Assembly: GCA_024236415.1 (NCBI GenBank)
Contig: JACKKN010000004.1
Span: 124,001 to 188,000 of the forward strand
From: Hyphomicrobiales bacterium
GTDB taxonomy: Bacteria > Pseudomonadota > Alphaproteobacteria > Rhodospirillales > JACKKN01
DNA: 64,000 bases
Direction: 5' to 3'
A program made the translations under genes and the position numbers. The notes under the pieces are model-generated. The model made no database searches, was not told the DNA's origin, and was given only the letters and a program-made list of their open reading frames with translations. Below, in pieces: positions 17,504 to 31,415 of the stretch. Every line of letters begins with the position of its first letter. Within the stretch, counting starts at the first letter, position 1.

Positions 17504-18130
17504 ATGATCGATGTTGTCACTTGGGAAAACGCGGGGGCTTTCGGCCATGCCCTGGCATCGCACCACAAGCTGCGGTACCGGGTATTCGTCGAAGGGCAGG
17601 GGTGGGATGTCCCGAACTACCATGGCATGGAATACGACCAGTTCGACACCCCCGCGGCGGCCTATCTGCTGTGGCGCGACCATGACGGGGAGGTCCGCGG
17701 CGTCACCCGCCTGATCCCCACCGAGCGGCCCTACATGATCAAGGAGCTGTGGCCGCATTTCGTCGAGGGCCACGACCTGCCGGCGAGCGCCAAGGTGTGG
17801 GAAGCCACCCGGTTCGGCATCGACGACCGCCTCGACCACGCGACCCGGCGGCGCATCTCGGCGGAACTGGTGCTGGCCTGCCAGGAATTCGGCCTGGCCC
17901 ACGGCGTCGACCAGTTCCTGGTCATGATGCCGGTGCTGATCATCCGCAAGGTGATCGGCGGCGCCGGGTGTCCCTACGAGTGGCTCGGCTCGCCCCATCA
18001 GGTGGGGCGGCATCGGGTCGCGGCGGCATCGGTGGACGTGTCGAGCGCGATCCTGTCCGAGGCGCGCATGCGCCTGGGCGTCACCTATCCAGTACTGAGC
18101 AACGGCGAACGGAACAAGGAGGCAGCTTGA
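17504..18130 (+). CDS. Acyl-homoserine-lactone synthase (LuxI family)
   Basis: A 208-residue autoinducer synthase joining an acyl chain to S-adenosylmethionine to form an N-acyl-homoserine lactone. All hallmark residues are present: Arg24, Phe28, Trp34, Asp45, Asp48, Arg69, Glu100 and Arg103 (in LRYRVFVEGQGWDVP, EYDQFD, GVTRL and WEATRF). AAGGAGG precedes the ATG. The acyl length cannot be predicted. Its stop overlaps the start of a 61-residue ORF by one base. Upstream lie a lux-box-like dyad and a CtrA-type site. Confidence 0.96.
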   Translation: MIDVVTWENAGAFGHALASHHKLRYRVFVEGQGWDVPNYHGMEYDQFDTPAAAYLLWRDHDGEVRGVTRLIPTERPYMIKELWPHFVEGHDLPASAKVWEATRFGIDDRLDHATRRRISAELVLACQEFGLAHGVDQFLVMMPVLIIRKVIGGAGCPYEWLGSPHQVGRHRVAAASVDVSSAILSEARMRLGVTYPVLSNGERNKEAA

Positions 18131-18315
18131 TGGGCAGCTACAAGCATCCGCATGACGAACACGACGGCCAGACGGCGGTGCAGATCGCCTCGGCGCTGGC
18201 CTACCTGATGACCGAGGCGGAGGCCGCCGGGCTCAATTCCCTGGCGTCGCTGATCTCCGACGCCGAAGCCGCCGCGTTCGAGGAGGCACGGAAGGGCGCG
18301 TGCCTGATGATCTAG
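18130..18315 (+). CDS. Small hypothetical protein coupled to luxI
   Basis: A 61-residue ORF starting at ATG overlapping the luxI stop (TGATG), so translation is probably coupled. The protein is acidic and Ala/Glu-rich and predicted helical (TAVQIASALAYLMTEAEAAG, LISDAEAAAFEEARKG), with no signal peptide and no recognised domain. A pair of strong hairpins ends the transcript just downstream. Function is unknown; co-expression with the synthase suggests a role in, or a readout of, quorum sensing. Confidence 0.7.
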   Translation: MGSYKHPHDEHDGQTAVQIASALAYLMTEAEAAGLNSLASLISDAEAAAFEEARKGACLMI

Positions 18316-18328
18316 GCCGGCGGCAGCC

Positions 18329-18362
18329 GGCGGGAAGGCGATAGGGGTACCGCCTTCCCGCC
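18329..18362. other. Long hairpin after the luxI operon
   Basis: GGCGGGAAGGCG at 18329-18340 and CGCCTTCCCGCC at 18351-18362 form a perfect 12-bp stem with a 10-nt loop. No T-run follows. It is immediately followed by a canonical terminator and may stabilise the mRNA end. Confidence 0.6.
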
Positions 18363-18371
18363 ATGCCGACA

Positions 18372-18410
18372 GAAGCCCGCGCCGTTTCCGGACGGCGCGG
18401 GCTTCATTTT
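18372..18410 (+). terminator. Rho-independent terminator of the luxI operon
   Basis: A perfect 14-bp stem (GAAGCCCGCGCCGT / ACGGCGCGGGCTTC) with a 6-nt loop is followed by ATTTT. It separates the luxI operon from the convergent small gene at 18499-18696. Confidence 0.88.
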
Positions 18411-18498
18411 GGAGGGGGCGGGCATCAAGGGGGAGGGACGAACGGCAGGGGCGGGCACGGCGCCGACGCGCCGGCCCGGGGAAAAGCGGGCGGGCCGG

Positions 18499-18696
18499 TC
18501 AGCCCCGCTTGGACTTGAACAGGCGCAGCAGCCGTTCCAGCTTGTGCGGGTCGCGAATGCGCGCCAGGTTTTGCATCAGCTCCCGTGCCTCGTCCAGTTG
18601 GATGATGTTGATTTTGGACGCGGCGTCGATATCTTCGTTCGCGGGCGCGTCGACAAACCAGGTCGACATGCCGCTCGACTTGTAGGTACCGTCCAT
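18499..18696 (-). CDS. Small hypothetical protein with lux-box-like element upstream
   Basis: A 65-residue protein, not recognised. It starts MDGTYKSSGMSTWF, is acidic in the middle (ANEDIDAAS) and ends in a basic helix (RDPHKLERLLRLFKSKRG). The ATG at 18696 follows GAGGAAG by a few bases, which picks it over an ATG 18 nt upstream. A lux-box-like dyad is centred 74 bp before its start, the same geometry as at luxI. The gene is therefore a plausible member of the quorum-sensing regulon. It is convergent with the luxI operon and divergent from the glycosyltransferase at 18806. Confidence 0.65.
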   Translation of the reverse strand: MDGTYKSSGMSTWFVDAPANEDIDAASKINIIQLDEARELMQNLARIRDPHKLERLLRLFKSKRG

Positions 18697-18760
18697 GCAC
18701 TTCCTCGTCCTCAAGAGACTTCCACGGATATCAACCTAACAAGATCAAGGCGAAACCCTC

Positions 18761-18780
18761 CCCTACCAAACCTTGTAGGT
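18761..18780. promoter_or_regulatory. Second lux-box-like dyad
   Basis: The core CCTACCAAACCTTGTAGG (18762-18779) has CCTAC/GTAGG arms and matches the luxI box at 13 of 20 positions. Its centre is 36 bp from the ATG of the plus-strand glycosyltransferase, which is too close for a normal activated promoter. It is 74 bp from the start of the minus-strand small gene, which is the expected spacing. The minus-strand gene is the more likely target. Confidence 0.6.
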
Positions 18781-18805
18781 TGACCGAATCGGGAACACGG
18801 CGGCC

Positions 18806-19553
18806 ATGCAGACCACCCTGGTGCAGTCCTACCGCACGTCGCGGGTGGCCCCCTGGGTCGCCACCTGCCTGGACAGCGTGCGCGCCTGGGCCGCCGACCG
18901 GGGCTGGGACTACCGGTTCGTGGACGACGCCATCTTCGACCTGCTGCCGGCGGCATACCGGGCCAACGCCCGCGGCTGCATCCCCATCATGACCGACCTG
19001 GGCCGCCTGCTGCTGGCCCGCCGGTACCTGGCCCGGGGGGCGCAGCGGGTGATCTGGATGGACGCCGACGTGCTGGTGTTCGACCCGGCGGGCCTGGACA
19101 TCCGGGTCGGGTGGGAGTTCGCCTTCGGCCGCGAGGTCTGGGTCCAGCGCGACCCCGGGGGCCGCCTGCGCGCGTACCGCAACGTGCACAACGCCGTGGC
19201 CGTGTTCTGTGCCGGCAACAGCTTCCTGGATTTCTACATCCACGCCTGCCAGGCGGTGGTCGGGCGCCTGGAAACGGGCGGCCCGCCGCAGATCGTCGGC
19301 ACCAAGCTGCTGACCGCCCTGCACAACATGATCGGCTTCACCCTGGTCGACGACGTCGCCATGTTCAGCCCGGCGGTGCTGCGCGACCTGGCGGCCGGCG
19401 GCGGCGAGGCCCTGGACCGCCTGCGCCGCGAAAGCCCGGCGCCGCCGCGGGCGGCCAACCTGTGCGGGTCCCTGGCCGGGACGGCCGGCGGCCTGGACGA
19501 TGCCGGATTGGCCGCCGTCTGCGACCGTCTGCTGGCCAACGGCCGGGCGCTGT

Positions 19554-19573
<20 letters not shown>
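18806..19573 (+). CDS. GT-A-fold glycosyltransferase-like protein
   Basis: A 255-residue soluble protein resembling small GT-A glycosyltransferases. It has an N-terminal nucleotide-fold start (TTLVQSYRTSRVAPWVATCL) and a DxD-type metal/sugar-nucleotide motif in VIWMDADVLVFDP. A later NVHNAVAVFCAGNSFLDFY segment fits the acceptor side. The ribosome site is weak. Its 3' end overlaps the convergent FAAL-NRPS gene by 20 bp. Given the neighbours it may glycosylate the lipopeptide product or a surface glycan; this is inference. Confidence 0.7.
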
Positions 19574-25544
<5,971 letters not shown>

Positions 25545-25626
25545 GTCGGTTCGGTGTCCAATGCTAAACTGGCGTCGCTGACTTCCGTGGTACGCTGCCC
25601 AAGAGCGGACGATCGGCTTTTTTTTT

Positions 25627-25656
25627 AGGACCTTGAAATGCAACGATGAAGGTCCT
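25627..25656. promoter_or_regulatory. 8-bp inverted repeat in the NRPS/PPTase divergent region
   Basis: AGGACCTT at 25627-25634 and AAGGTCCT at 25649-25656 form a perfect 8-bp dyad with a 14-nt spacer, next to a run of nine T residues. It lies in the shared control region of the synthetase and the phosphopantetheinyl transferase. It overlaps an ATG at 25646, arguing against that ATG as a start. Candidate operator for both genes. Confidence 0.45.
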
Positions 25657-25705
25657 TTCCGGAATGCTACGCGAGGGGCGCGTAGCGGGCAAGCGGAGAC
25701 GGGCC

Positions 25706-26485
25706 GTGATCAACCGGAACACGGGAACGGCGATGGGATCGGCGGCGGTGCGGTTCGACCAGGTGGCGGTGGCGGCATTCCCCTTCACCCTGGGCGCGGG
25801 CGAGGTCGCCGTCTGGTCGGTGGCCCCGGACCCGGCCGCCCCGCCGCCGGGATGCCTGAGCGGCCCCGAGCTGGCCCGGGCCCGGGCATTCCAGAACCCG
25901 GCCGCGGCGCGGGACTTCGCCGCCGGCCGCCAGGCCCTGCGCGCCCTGCTGGGCCGCTACCTGGGCCGGCCGCCCGGGGCAGTGGATCTGGTGACGGGGC
26001 CCCACGGCAAGCCGGCCCTGGCCGCCGGGTCGCCGGCCCTGTCCTTCAACCTGAGCCACGCCGAAGGGGTCGTCCTGGTGGCCCTGGGCCGGGACGGCGA
26101 ACTGGGTGTGGACGTGGAGCGGTCGCCGGCGCCGGCGGGGTTCCTGGACGTGGCCGGCAGCTATTTTTCCACCGCCGAGGCGCGGCGCCTGGCCGCCCTG
26201 CCGGCCGCCGCCGCCGGCGCCGCCTTCCTGCGCCTGTGGACGCGCAAGGAGGCGGTGGCCAAGGCCTGCGGCCTGGGCATGTCCCTGCCGCCCGACCGGA
26301 TCCGGGTTTCCATGGACGCCGGAACGGCGCGGGTCATCGACCTGCCCCCCGACCAGGGGCCCCTGGCGCGATGGGCCCTGCACGACCTGGCCCCGGGGCC
26401 GGACCTGGTGGCCGCCCTGGCCGTGCGCGGGGCGTCGGACCTGCGCCCGGCGGGCTATGCCTGTTCCCTGAAAGATTTGTCCTAG
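25706..26485 (+). CDS. 4'-phosphopantetheinyl transferase, Sfp type
   Basis: Activates carrier domains by adding phosphopantetheine from CoA, and very likely serves the ACP and PCP of the adjacent synthetase. It has the Sfp-type motifs GPHGKPAL, FNLSHAEG, GVDVE (metal-binding Asp/Glu) and FLRLWTRKEAVAKACG. The length of 259 residues is typical. The GTG at 25706 follows CGGAG by 8 nt and is preferred; ATG at 25733 is an alternative, and ATG at 25646 lies inside an inverted repeat without a ribosome site. The 3' end overlaps the patatin gene by 4 bp. Confidence 0.92.
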   Translation: MINRNTGTAMGSAAVRFDQVAVAAFPFTLGAGEVAVWSVAPDPAAPPPGCLSGPELARARAFQNPAAARDFAAGRQALRALLGRYLGRPPGAVDLVTGPHGKPALAAGSPALSFNLSHAEGVVLVALGRDGELGVDVERSPAPAGFLDVAGSYFSTAEARRLAALPAAAAGAAFLRLWTRKEAVAKACGLGMSLPPDRIRVSMDAGTARVIDLPPDQGPLARWALHDLAPGPDLVAALAVRGASDLRPAGYACSLKDLS

Positions 26486-28740
26486 GCGGCCTCGTCGCGG
26501 CGGCGCTTGCGCTCCTCCAGCCAGGTCTCGAACCCGCGCATGGCGCAGTCGTACCCGACCTGGGCGATCTCCTCGGCCTCGCCATAGGCCATGATGGCGT
26601 ACTTGGAAACCGGCGGTTGCAGGTACACGTCGGCGATGCCCTGCATCACCCGCTGCATGTGCGCCAGGCCGCCGATGTTGGTCGAGCGGGTGATGATGTC
26701 GACGATGTTGGGCACGTTGATGGTCTCGGCGAAGGGGTTGAACTTGCTGGTCAGCACCTTGAACCCCGACAGGCCGCCGTCGTAGGGGGTGTTGGCCAGC
26801 AGGTCGTCCTTGGGGTTGACGTCGACCGCGATCATCTCGCCGCCCTCGTTGTAGCGCTGCATGACGTCGGCCGGCAGGTTGTTCAGCAGGCAGCCATCCA
26901 CCAGCAGGTCGCCGTTGTGGACCTTGGGCGGGAACAGGCCCGGCGGCGTGTTGCTGGCCAGCACCGCCTCGTGCAGCGGCCCCTTGTCGTGGACCACGAT
27001 GTCGGCCCGGCTGAGGTTGCACGAGACGCAGAAGAAGCGCCGCCACAGGTCCTCGATCTCGACCCCGTGCATCATCTTGCGCACGCCGCGGGTCATCTTG
27101 GCGCCGGCGAACAGGGAAACCACCGGGATGGTCAGCTCCTCGCCGGCCAGGCACAGGTCCAGGGTGTTCTTCAGGATCGTGTCCGGGTCCATCTGCATGG
27201 CGCACTGCGACGCGATCATGGCCCCCATGCTGGTGCCGGCCACCAGGTCGATGGGGATGTCCAGTTTGCGCATGGCGCGCAGCACGCCGACGTGGGCGAA
27301 CCCGCGCGCCCCGCCGCCGCCCAGCACCAGGGCCACGGCATGGCCGGTCAGGAACCGGGCCAGGCGGCCGAAGTCGGTGGCGTCGCCCTTGCGCACGTGC
27401 TGGTGCATGCCGATCTTGCGCGCGTTCAGCCAGGCCAGGGTGCCCGACGGCACGTCGATGCCCGGCTCGTGCAGCAGCACCAGGCTCTTGCGCAGGCCGA
27501 GGACGTTCTCGGCCTCGATCACCTGGGCCTCGATGGGGCCGATGGCCGGCGCGGTCTTGGACTGGGCCACGAACAGCACGTGGTCGGCCTGGCGCACGCA
27601 GCGCCGGGTCCAGTTCGAGAAGGTGCCGTCGCCCACGTACAGGGTGAAGTCGTGGGCGAACTCCTGCTGGTTCAGCCAGTCCAGCAGCGGCGCGTTGAGG
27701 GACTCCTCGAACCCGGTCTGCGACGCCCGGCGGGCGTCGAACTGGGCGTCGCAGCCCTCGCTGTCGAGGACGAAGGTGGTGCCCACGCGGGCCATGGCGG
27801 CGCCCAGCCAGCGGCCCACGTCGCCGATGGGCACGTCGCCGTCGATGGGGATCAGGGCGAAGGTGTTGGTCGAGTTCTTGGGCTTGGCGGCGGCGCCGGC
27901 GTCGCTGCCGAAATGCTGCATGACCATGCGCATGAACAGCTTGTTCAGCTCCTCGGGGTGGCGGCGCAGCAGGTCCTGCAGCGCGTCGCGGCTCAGCCGC
28001 CCCACGGTGGTGTCGCGGATGGCCTTCACGTCGGCGGCCCGCGGGCTGCCGGTGACCACGCCCATCTCGCCGACGCTGCCGCCCTGGCCGACCTCGTTCA
28101 GGAACACGCTGGCGCCGGGCCCGGAATTCTGCTTCCAGATGCGCAGGCGGCCGCTGATGACCACGAACAGGGCGTCGGACTCGTCGCCCTGGCGGCACAG
28201 GAGCTGGCCGCTGGGCACGGTCACCAGTTCGACCCGCTGCTCGACCGCGCGCAGGATCGCCTCGTCCAGGTCGCGGAACAGGGGGTTGAGGCGCAGGATG
28301 ACGCCGAAGTGGATGCGCTGCACCCGGTCGGACATGAGCTGGGCCACCCGGCCGAAGGCGTCGGGGAACCGCTCCATCAGCCGGTCGAAGGCGGCCGGGG
28401 TCATCAGCAGGACCTCGCTGTCCTCGGCCGCCGTCACCGTGGCCGAGCGACGGGCGTCGCGGAACCGCTGGATCACGCCCACGCTCTGGCCCGGCTCGGT
28501 GTGGATGTAGTCGTGGCCGCCGTCCTTGTTGGGCAGGGCCGCCGTCAGCCGCCCGCGGCGCACCAGGTAGACCCCGTCGACCGGGTCGCCGGCCGAGAAC
28601 ACGGCCTCGCCGGCGGCCACGGTCCGGGCCTCCAGCTCGGTCGCCAGGGCCTCGTACACCGGGGCCTCGAAGCCGGGGAACAGGTCGGCGCCGGCCAGGA
28701 ATCCGGTCAGGTCACCGCCATCGCGTTCGGTGTCGCCCAT
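26482..28740 (-). CDS. Patatin-like phospholipase with two cyclic-nucleotide-binding domains (NTE-like)
   Basis: A 752-residue protein built like neuropathy target esterase. Two N-terminal cNMP-binding domains come first (FSAGDPVDGVYLVRRGRL around 50-70, and CRQGDESDALFVVISGRLR around 180-200). A middle region follows, then a patatin domain with the oxyanion loop GGGGARGFAHVGVL, nucleophile GTSMG and catalytic Asp in LLVDGCLLNN. Expected activity is lysophospholipid or phospholipid hydrolysis under nucleotide control. The ATG at 28740 has an AGGGAG/AGCAGG ribosome site. It is convergent with the PPTase gene and follows manC on the same strand. Confidence 0.92.
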   Translation of the reverse strand: MGDTERDGGDLTGFLAGADLFPGFEAPVYEALATELEARTVAAGEAVFSAGDPVDGVYLVRRGRLTAALPNKDGGHDYIHTEPGQSVGVIQRFRDARRSATVTAAEDSEVLLMTPAAFDRLMERFPDAFGRVAQLMSDRVQRIHFGVILRLNPLFRDLDEAILRAVEQRVELVTVPSGQLLCRQGDESDALFVVISGRLRIWKQNSGPGASVFLNEVGQGGSVGEMGVVTGSPRAADVKAIRDTTVGRLSRDALQDLLRRHPEELNKLFMRMVMQHFGSDAGAAAKPKNSTNTFALIPIDGDVPIGDVGRWLGAAMARVGTTFVLDSEGCDAQFDARRASQTGFEESLNAPLLDWLNQQEFAHDFTLYVGDGTFSNWTRRCVRQADHVLFVAQSKTAPAIGPIEAQVIEAENVLGLRKSLVLLHEPGIDVPSGTLAWLNARKIGMHQHVRKGDATDFGRLARFLTGHAVALVLGGGGARGFAHVGVLRAMRKLDIPIDLVAGTSMGAMIASQCAMQMDPDTILKNTLDLCLAGEELTIPVVSLFAGAKMTRGVRKMMHGVEIEDLWRRFFCVSCNLSRADIVVHDKGPLHEAVLASNTPPGLFPPKVHNGDLLVDGCLLNNLPADVMQRYNEGGEMIAVDVNPKDDLLANTPYDGGLSGFKVLTSKFNPFAETINVPNIVDIITRSTNIGGLAHMQRVMQGIADVYLQPPVSKYAIMAYGEAEEIAQVGYDCAMRGFETWLEERKRRRDEAA

Positions 28741-28866
28741 CGTGCCTGCTGCTCCCTGGATTGCCCCGCCGGTCCGGAAGTCTAGCAAATAAATTGCCCA
28801 GCCCAAGGGGATTCGGCGGCGCCGGGCGCCCGGGCGGGCCCGGGGTGGGGCCGGATGTGGGAGAGT

Positions 28867-30300
28867 TCAGTTGGTGGCGCCGGCGCGGCCGTAGATGTCC
28901 TCGAAGCGGACGATGTCGTCCTCGCCCAGGTAGTCGCCGGACTGCACCTCGATCAGGCGCAGGGGCACCCGGCCCGGATTCTCCAGGGAGTGGGTGACCC
29001 CCAGCGGGATGAAGGTCGACTCGTTGGGCTGCAGCAGGATGGTGTCGTTGCCCTTGGTGACCTGGGCGGTGCCGCTGACCACGATCCAGTGTTCGGCGCG
29101 GTGGTAGTGCATCTGCAGGCTCAGCTTGGAGCCCGGGTTGACCTCGATCAGCTTGACCTGATAGCGGCCGCCGGCGTCGATGCCCTGGAAGAAGCCCCAG
29201 GGGCGATAGACCCGGGTGTGGAACATGTGCTCGGTGCGGTCGCACTCGGCCAGGGTCTCGACCACCGCCTTCACGTCCTGGGCCCGGTCCTTGGGCGTGA
29301 CCATGATGACGTCGTCGGTGGCGACGATGACCAGGTCCTGCACCCCCACCGCGGCCACCAGGGGCCCGTCGGTGCGGATGTAGCTGTCGGCGGTGTCGTG
29401 GCACAGGACGTCGCCCTGGGTCACGTTGCCGTCGGAATCCTTGGCGCCGATGTCCCACAGGGCCGACCAGGCGCCGACGTCGTTCCAGCCCATCTCGGCC
29501 GGCACCACGGCGGCCTTGTCGGTGTGCTCCATGACCGCGTAGTCGACCGAGATCGACTGCACCCCGGCGAAGGAATCGTGGTCCAGGCGCAGGAAGTCCA
29601 GGTCGGTCTGGGCCCTTTCGACCGACAGGCGGCAGCCGGCCAGCAGGTCGGGGTTGAGGCGTTCCAGCTCGGCCAGGAAACCGGCCACGGGCAGCAGGAA
29701 CATGCCGCTGTTCCAGTCGTACCCGCCGTGGTCCAGGTAGGTCCAGGCGGTCTCGGCGTCCGGCTTCTCGACGAAGGCGTCGACCTCGAAGCAGCCCTCG
29801 GCGCCGGCCACCGGGCCGCCGCGGCGGATGTAGCCATAGCCGGTCTCGGGCGCCAGGGGCGGAATGCCGAAGGTCACCAGGCGGCCCTGCTCGGCGGCCT
29901 GGCGGCCGGTGTCGACGGCGGCCAGGAACCGGTCCACGTCCTGGATCACGTGGTCGGACGGGACCACCAGGACCGTGGCCTCGGGGTCGTGTTCGGCCGC
30001 CAGCAGGCAGGCCACGGCCACCGCCGGCGCCGTGTTGCGGCCGACCGGCTCCAGCACGATGCGGTCGGGGCGGATGCCCAGCTCGCGCAGCTGCTGGGCG
30101 ATGATGAAGCGGTGGTCGTTGTTGCAGATGATCAGCGGTTCGGCGAAGCGGGCGTCGAGGAACCGCTTCGCCGTTTCCTGCAGCATGGACAGGTCGGAGG
30201 TGAGCGGCAGCAGCTGCTTGGGATAGTGCGACCGGGACAGGGGCCACAACCGGGTGCCCGATCCGCCCGACAGGATGACCGGGTAGATTGCTGCGCTCAT
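28867..30300 (-). CDS. manC: Mannose-1-phosphate guanylyltransferase / mannose-6-phosphate isomerase
   Basis: Bifunctional type II enzyme making GDP-mannose for exopolysaccharide. The 477 residues fit the family. The N-terminal pyrophosphorylase domain has VILSGGSGTRLWPLSR, the sugar-nucleotide motif FVEKPD and DWNSGMF. The C-terminal cupin isomerase domain has PWGFFQGID, KLIEVNPGSKLSLQMHYHR and AEHWIVVSGTA. It lies 37 bp after cysC on the same strand, so they probably share a transcript. It links the region to the exopolysaccharide locus that begins on the other side of the 31-kb control region. Confidence 0.95.
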   Translation of the reverse strand: MSAAIYPVILSGGSGTRLWPLSRSHYPKQLLPLTSDLSMLQETAKRFLDARFAEPLIICNNDHRFIIAQQLRELGIRPDRIVLEPVGRNTAPAVAVACLLAAEHDPEATVLVVPSDHVIQDVDRFLAAVDTGRQAAEQGRLVTFGIPPLAPETGYGYIRRGGPVAGAEGCFEVDAFVEKPDAETAWTYLDHGGYDWNSGMFLLPVAGFLAELERLNPDLLAGCRLSVERAQTDLDFLRLDHDSFAGVQSISVDYAVMEHTDKAAVVPAEMGWNDVGAWSALWDIGAKDSDGNVTQGDVLCHDTADSYIRTDGPLVAAVGVQDLVIVATDDVIMVTPKDRAQDVKAVVETLAECDRTEHMFHTRVYRPWGFFQGIDAGGRYQVKLIEVNPGSKLSLQMHYHRAEHWIVVSGTAQVTKGNDTILLQPNESTFIPLGVTHSLENPGRVPLRLIEVQSGDYLGEDDIVRFEDIYGRAGATN

Positions 30301-30337
30301 TTTCCGCTCCTGGTTACCGGTGCCGCCGCGCGCCGGC

Positions 30338-30973
30338 CTATTCCGGCATGGCGAACCGCTGCTCGATATACCTTAGCAGAATCTCCAGGCTTTCCTGGAC
30401 CTCCAATTTGCCGGTGTCGATCACCAGCTCGGGGTCGATGGGGGCCTCGTAGGGGGCGGAGATGCCGGTGAACTCGGGAATCTCGCCGCGCCGGGCCTTC
30501 TGGTACAGGCCCTTCGGGTCGCGCTTCTCGCAGTCCGACACGTCGGCGCTGAGGTAGATCTCGTTGAAGTTCTCGCCGGCGGCGGTGCGCGCCACCAGCC
30601 GGTCCTCGCGGTAGGGCGAGATGAAGGCGCTCAGCACGATGAAGCCGGCCTCGGCGAACAGGGACGCCGTCTCGCCGATGCGGCGGATGTTCTCGGACCG
30701 GTCGTGGGGCGAGAAGCCCAGGTCCGAGCACAGGCCGTGCCGCACGTTGTCGCCGTCCAGCACGTAGGCCTGGTAGCCCTTGTCGAACAGCAGGTGTTCC
30801 AGCTCGAAGGCCAGGGTCGACTTGCCGGCGCCGGACAGGCCCGTGAACCAGAGCACGCCGCCCATGTGGCGGTTCGCGCGCCAGCGGGCCTCTTTGGGCA
30901 CACGGTGTTGCACGGCGGTGATGTTGGTCGATTTGACGCCCATGAAAGCATCCAATTTTTCAGCGAGTTGCAT
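30338..30973 (-). CDS. cysC: Adenylylsulfate kinase
   Basis: Phosphorylates APS to PAPS, the sulfate donor for reduction or for sulfotransferases. The protein is about 211 residues with P-loop GLSGAGKST, the DGDNVRHGL motif, the active-site Ser segment SAFISPYREDR and a late NTD-like lid region. Start choice is open: ATG 30973 has AAGG upstream, ATG 30943 has no site, and a TTG at 31012 lies 12 nt after a strong GGGAGG. There is no cysDN or PAPS reductase nearby. With manC downstream it may feed sulfation of a surface polysaccharide; this is inference. Confidence 0.9.
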   Translation of the reverse strand: MQLAEKLDAFMGVKSTNITAVQHRVPKEARWRANRHMGGVLWFTGLSGAGKSTLAFELEHLLFDKGYQAYVLDGDNVRHGLCSDLGFSPHDRSENIRRIGETASLFAEAGFIVLSAFISPYREDRLVARTAAGENFNEIYLSADVSDCEKRDPKGLYQKARRGEIPEFTGISAPYEAPIDPELVIDTGKLEVQESLEILLRYIEQRFAMPE

Positions 30974-31233
30974 GTAACAGGAGCCTTGCCCGTTGTTGGC
31001 GTTGATGAACAATGGGTTGAGTATCCTCCCTTTCTTTCCGCCGTATTACCCCCGTGTTTCACGCCTGTTTCCGGCCGCCGGTTTCGGCCCGATTCGCCGC
31101 CGCCGGCGGGGGGGCGCCGCCGCCGGCCGTCCCGGGCCGGCTGAAATGATTGCGAAAGAAGTCGCTGCTAGAAGGAGGAGCCTGGACGCGGGGATGTCGG
31201 AATTCATTACACTCGGCGACCGGGCCGGACGGA

Positions 31234-31274
31234 CGCATTATCGAGATTTATCAAGTAGTTAATCCGATAATGCG
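31234..31274. promoter_or_regulatory. 10-bp perfect inverted repeat, candidate enhancer for a sigma-54 activator
   Basis: CGCATTATCG at 31234-31243 and CGATAATGCG at 31265-31274 are perfect 10-bp arms around a 21-nt A+T-rich spacer. It is centred about 188 bp before the predicted transcription start of the 31498 gene, the distance expected for an enhancer bound by a sigma-54 activator such as PrsR, encoded 7 kb downstream. It lies in a 524-bp interval (30974-31497) with no convincing gene. Confidence 0.6.
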
Positions 31275-31379
31275 GTTCCGGTCCGAAAATTGGTGGTTGA
31301 ACCCGTTGGGGGGTGTCGGGATTTTTTTCAGTTCAGCGCCCGTTTCCGCCGTGATATGATCGGCTCCGCCAACGGCACC

Positions 31380-31414
31380 TTAAGAAATTGTTTAAATTCA
31401 ATTTGTTAAGAAAT
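31380..31414. repeat. Direct repeat TTAAGAAAT
   Basis: TTAAGAAAT occurs at 31380-31388 and again at 31406-31414, spaced 26 bp start to start, just upstream of the -24/-12 element. This places similar sequence about two and a half helical turns apart. Possible protein-binding half-sites. Confidence 0.5.
31396..31408 (+). promoter_or_regulatory. IHF-like site
   Basis: ATTCAA-TTTG-TTA matches the IHF consensus WATCAANNNNTTR at all but one position. It sits between the distal dyad and the -24/-12 element, where DNA bending would bring an enhancer-bound activator to the promoter. Confidence 0.45.
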
Positions 31415-31415
31415 C

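Noticed and set aside
18761..18806. Lux-box control of the plus-strand glycosyltransferase
   Set aside because: The box lies so close to the ATG that an activated promoter would start transcription inside the gene.
25646..25705. ATG at 25646 as the PPTase start
   Set aside because: No ribosome site and it lies inside an 8-bp inverted repeat; later starts fit the family length better.
30993..31359. Two short frames in the cysC/31498 intergenic region considered as possible precursor peptides
   Set aside because: No good ribosome site or leader-like pattern, and they run across the 10-bp dyad; the Tat-signal protein is the better candidate substrate.
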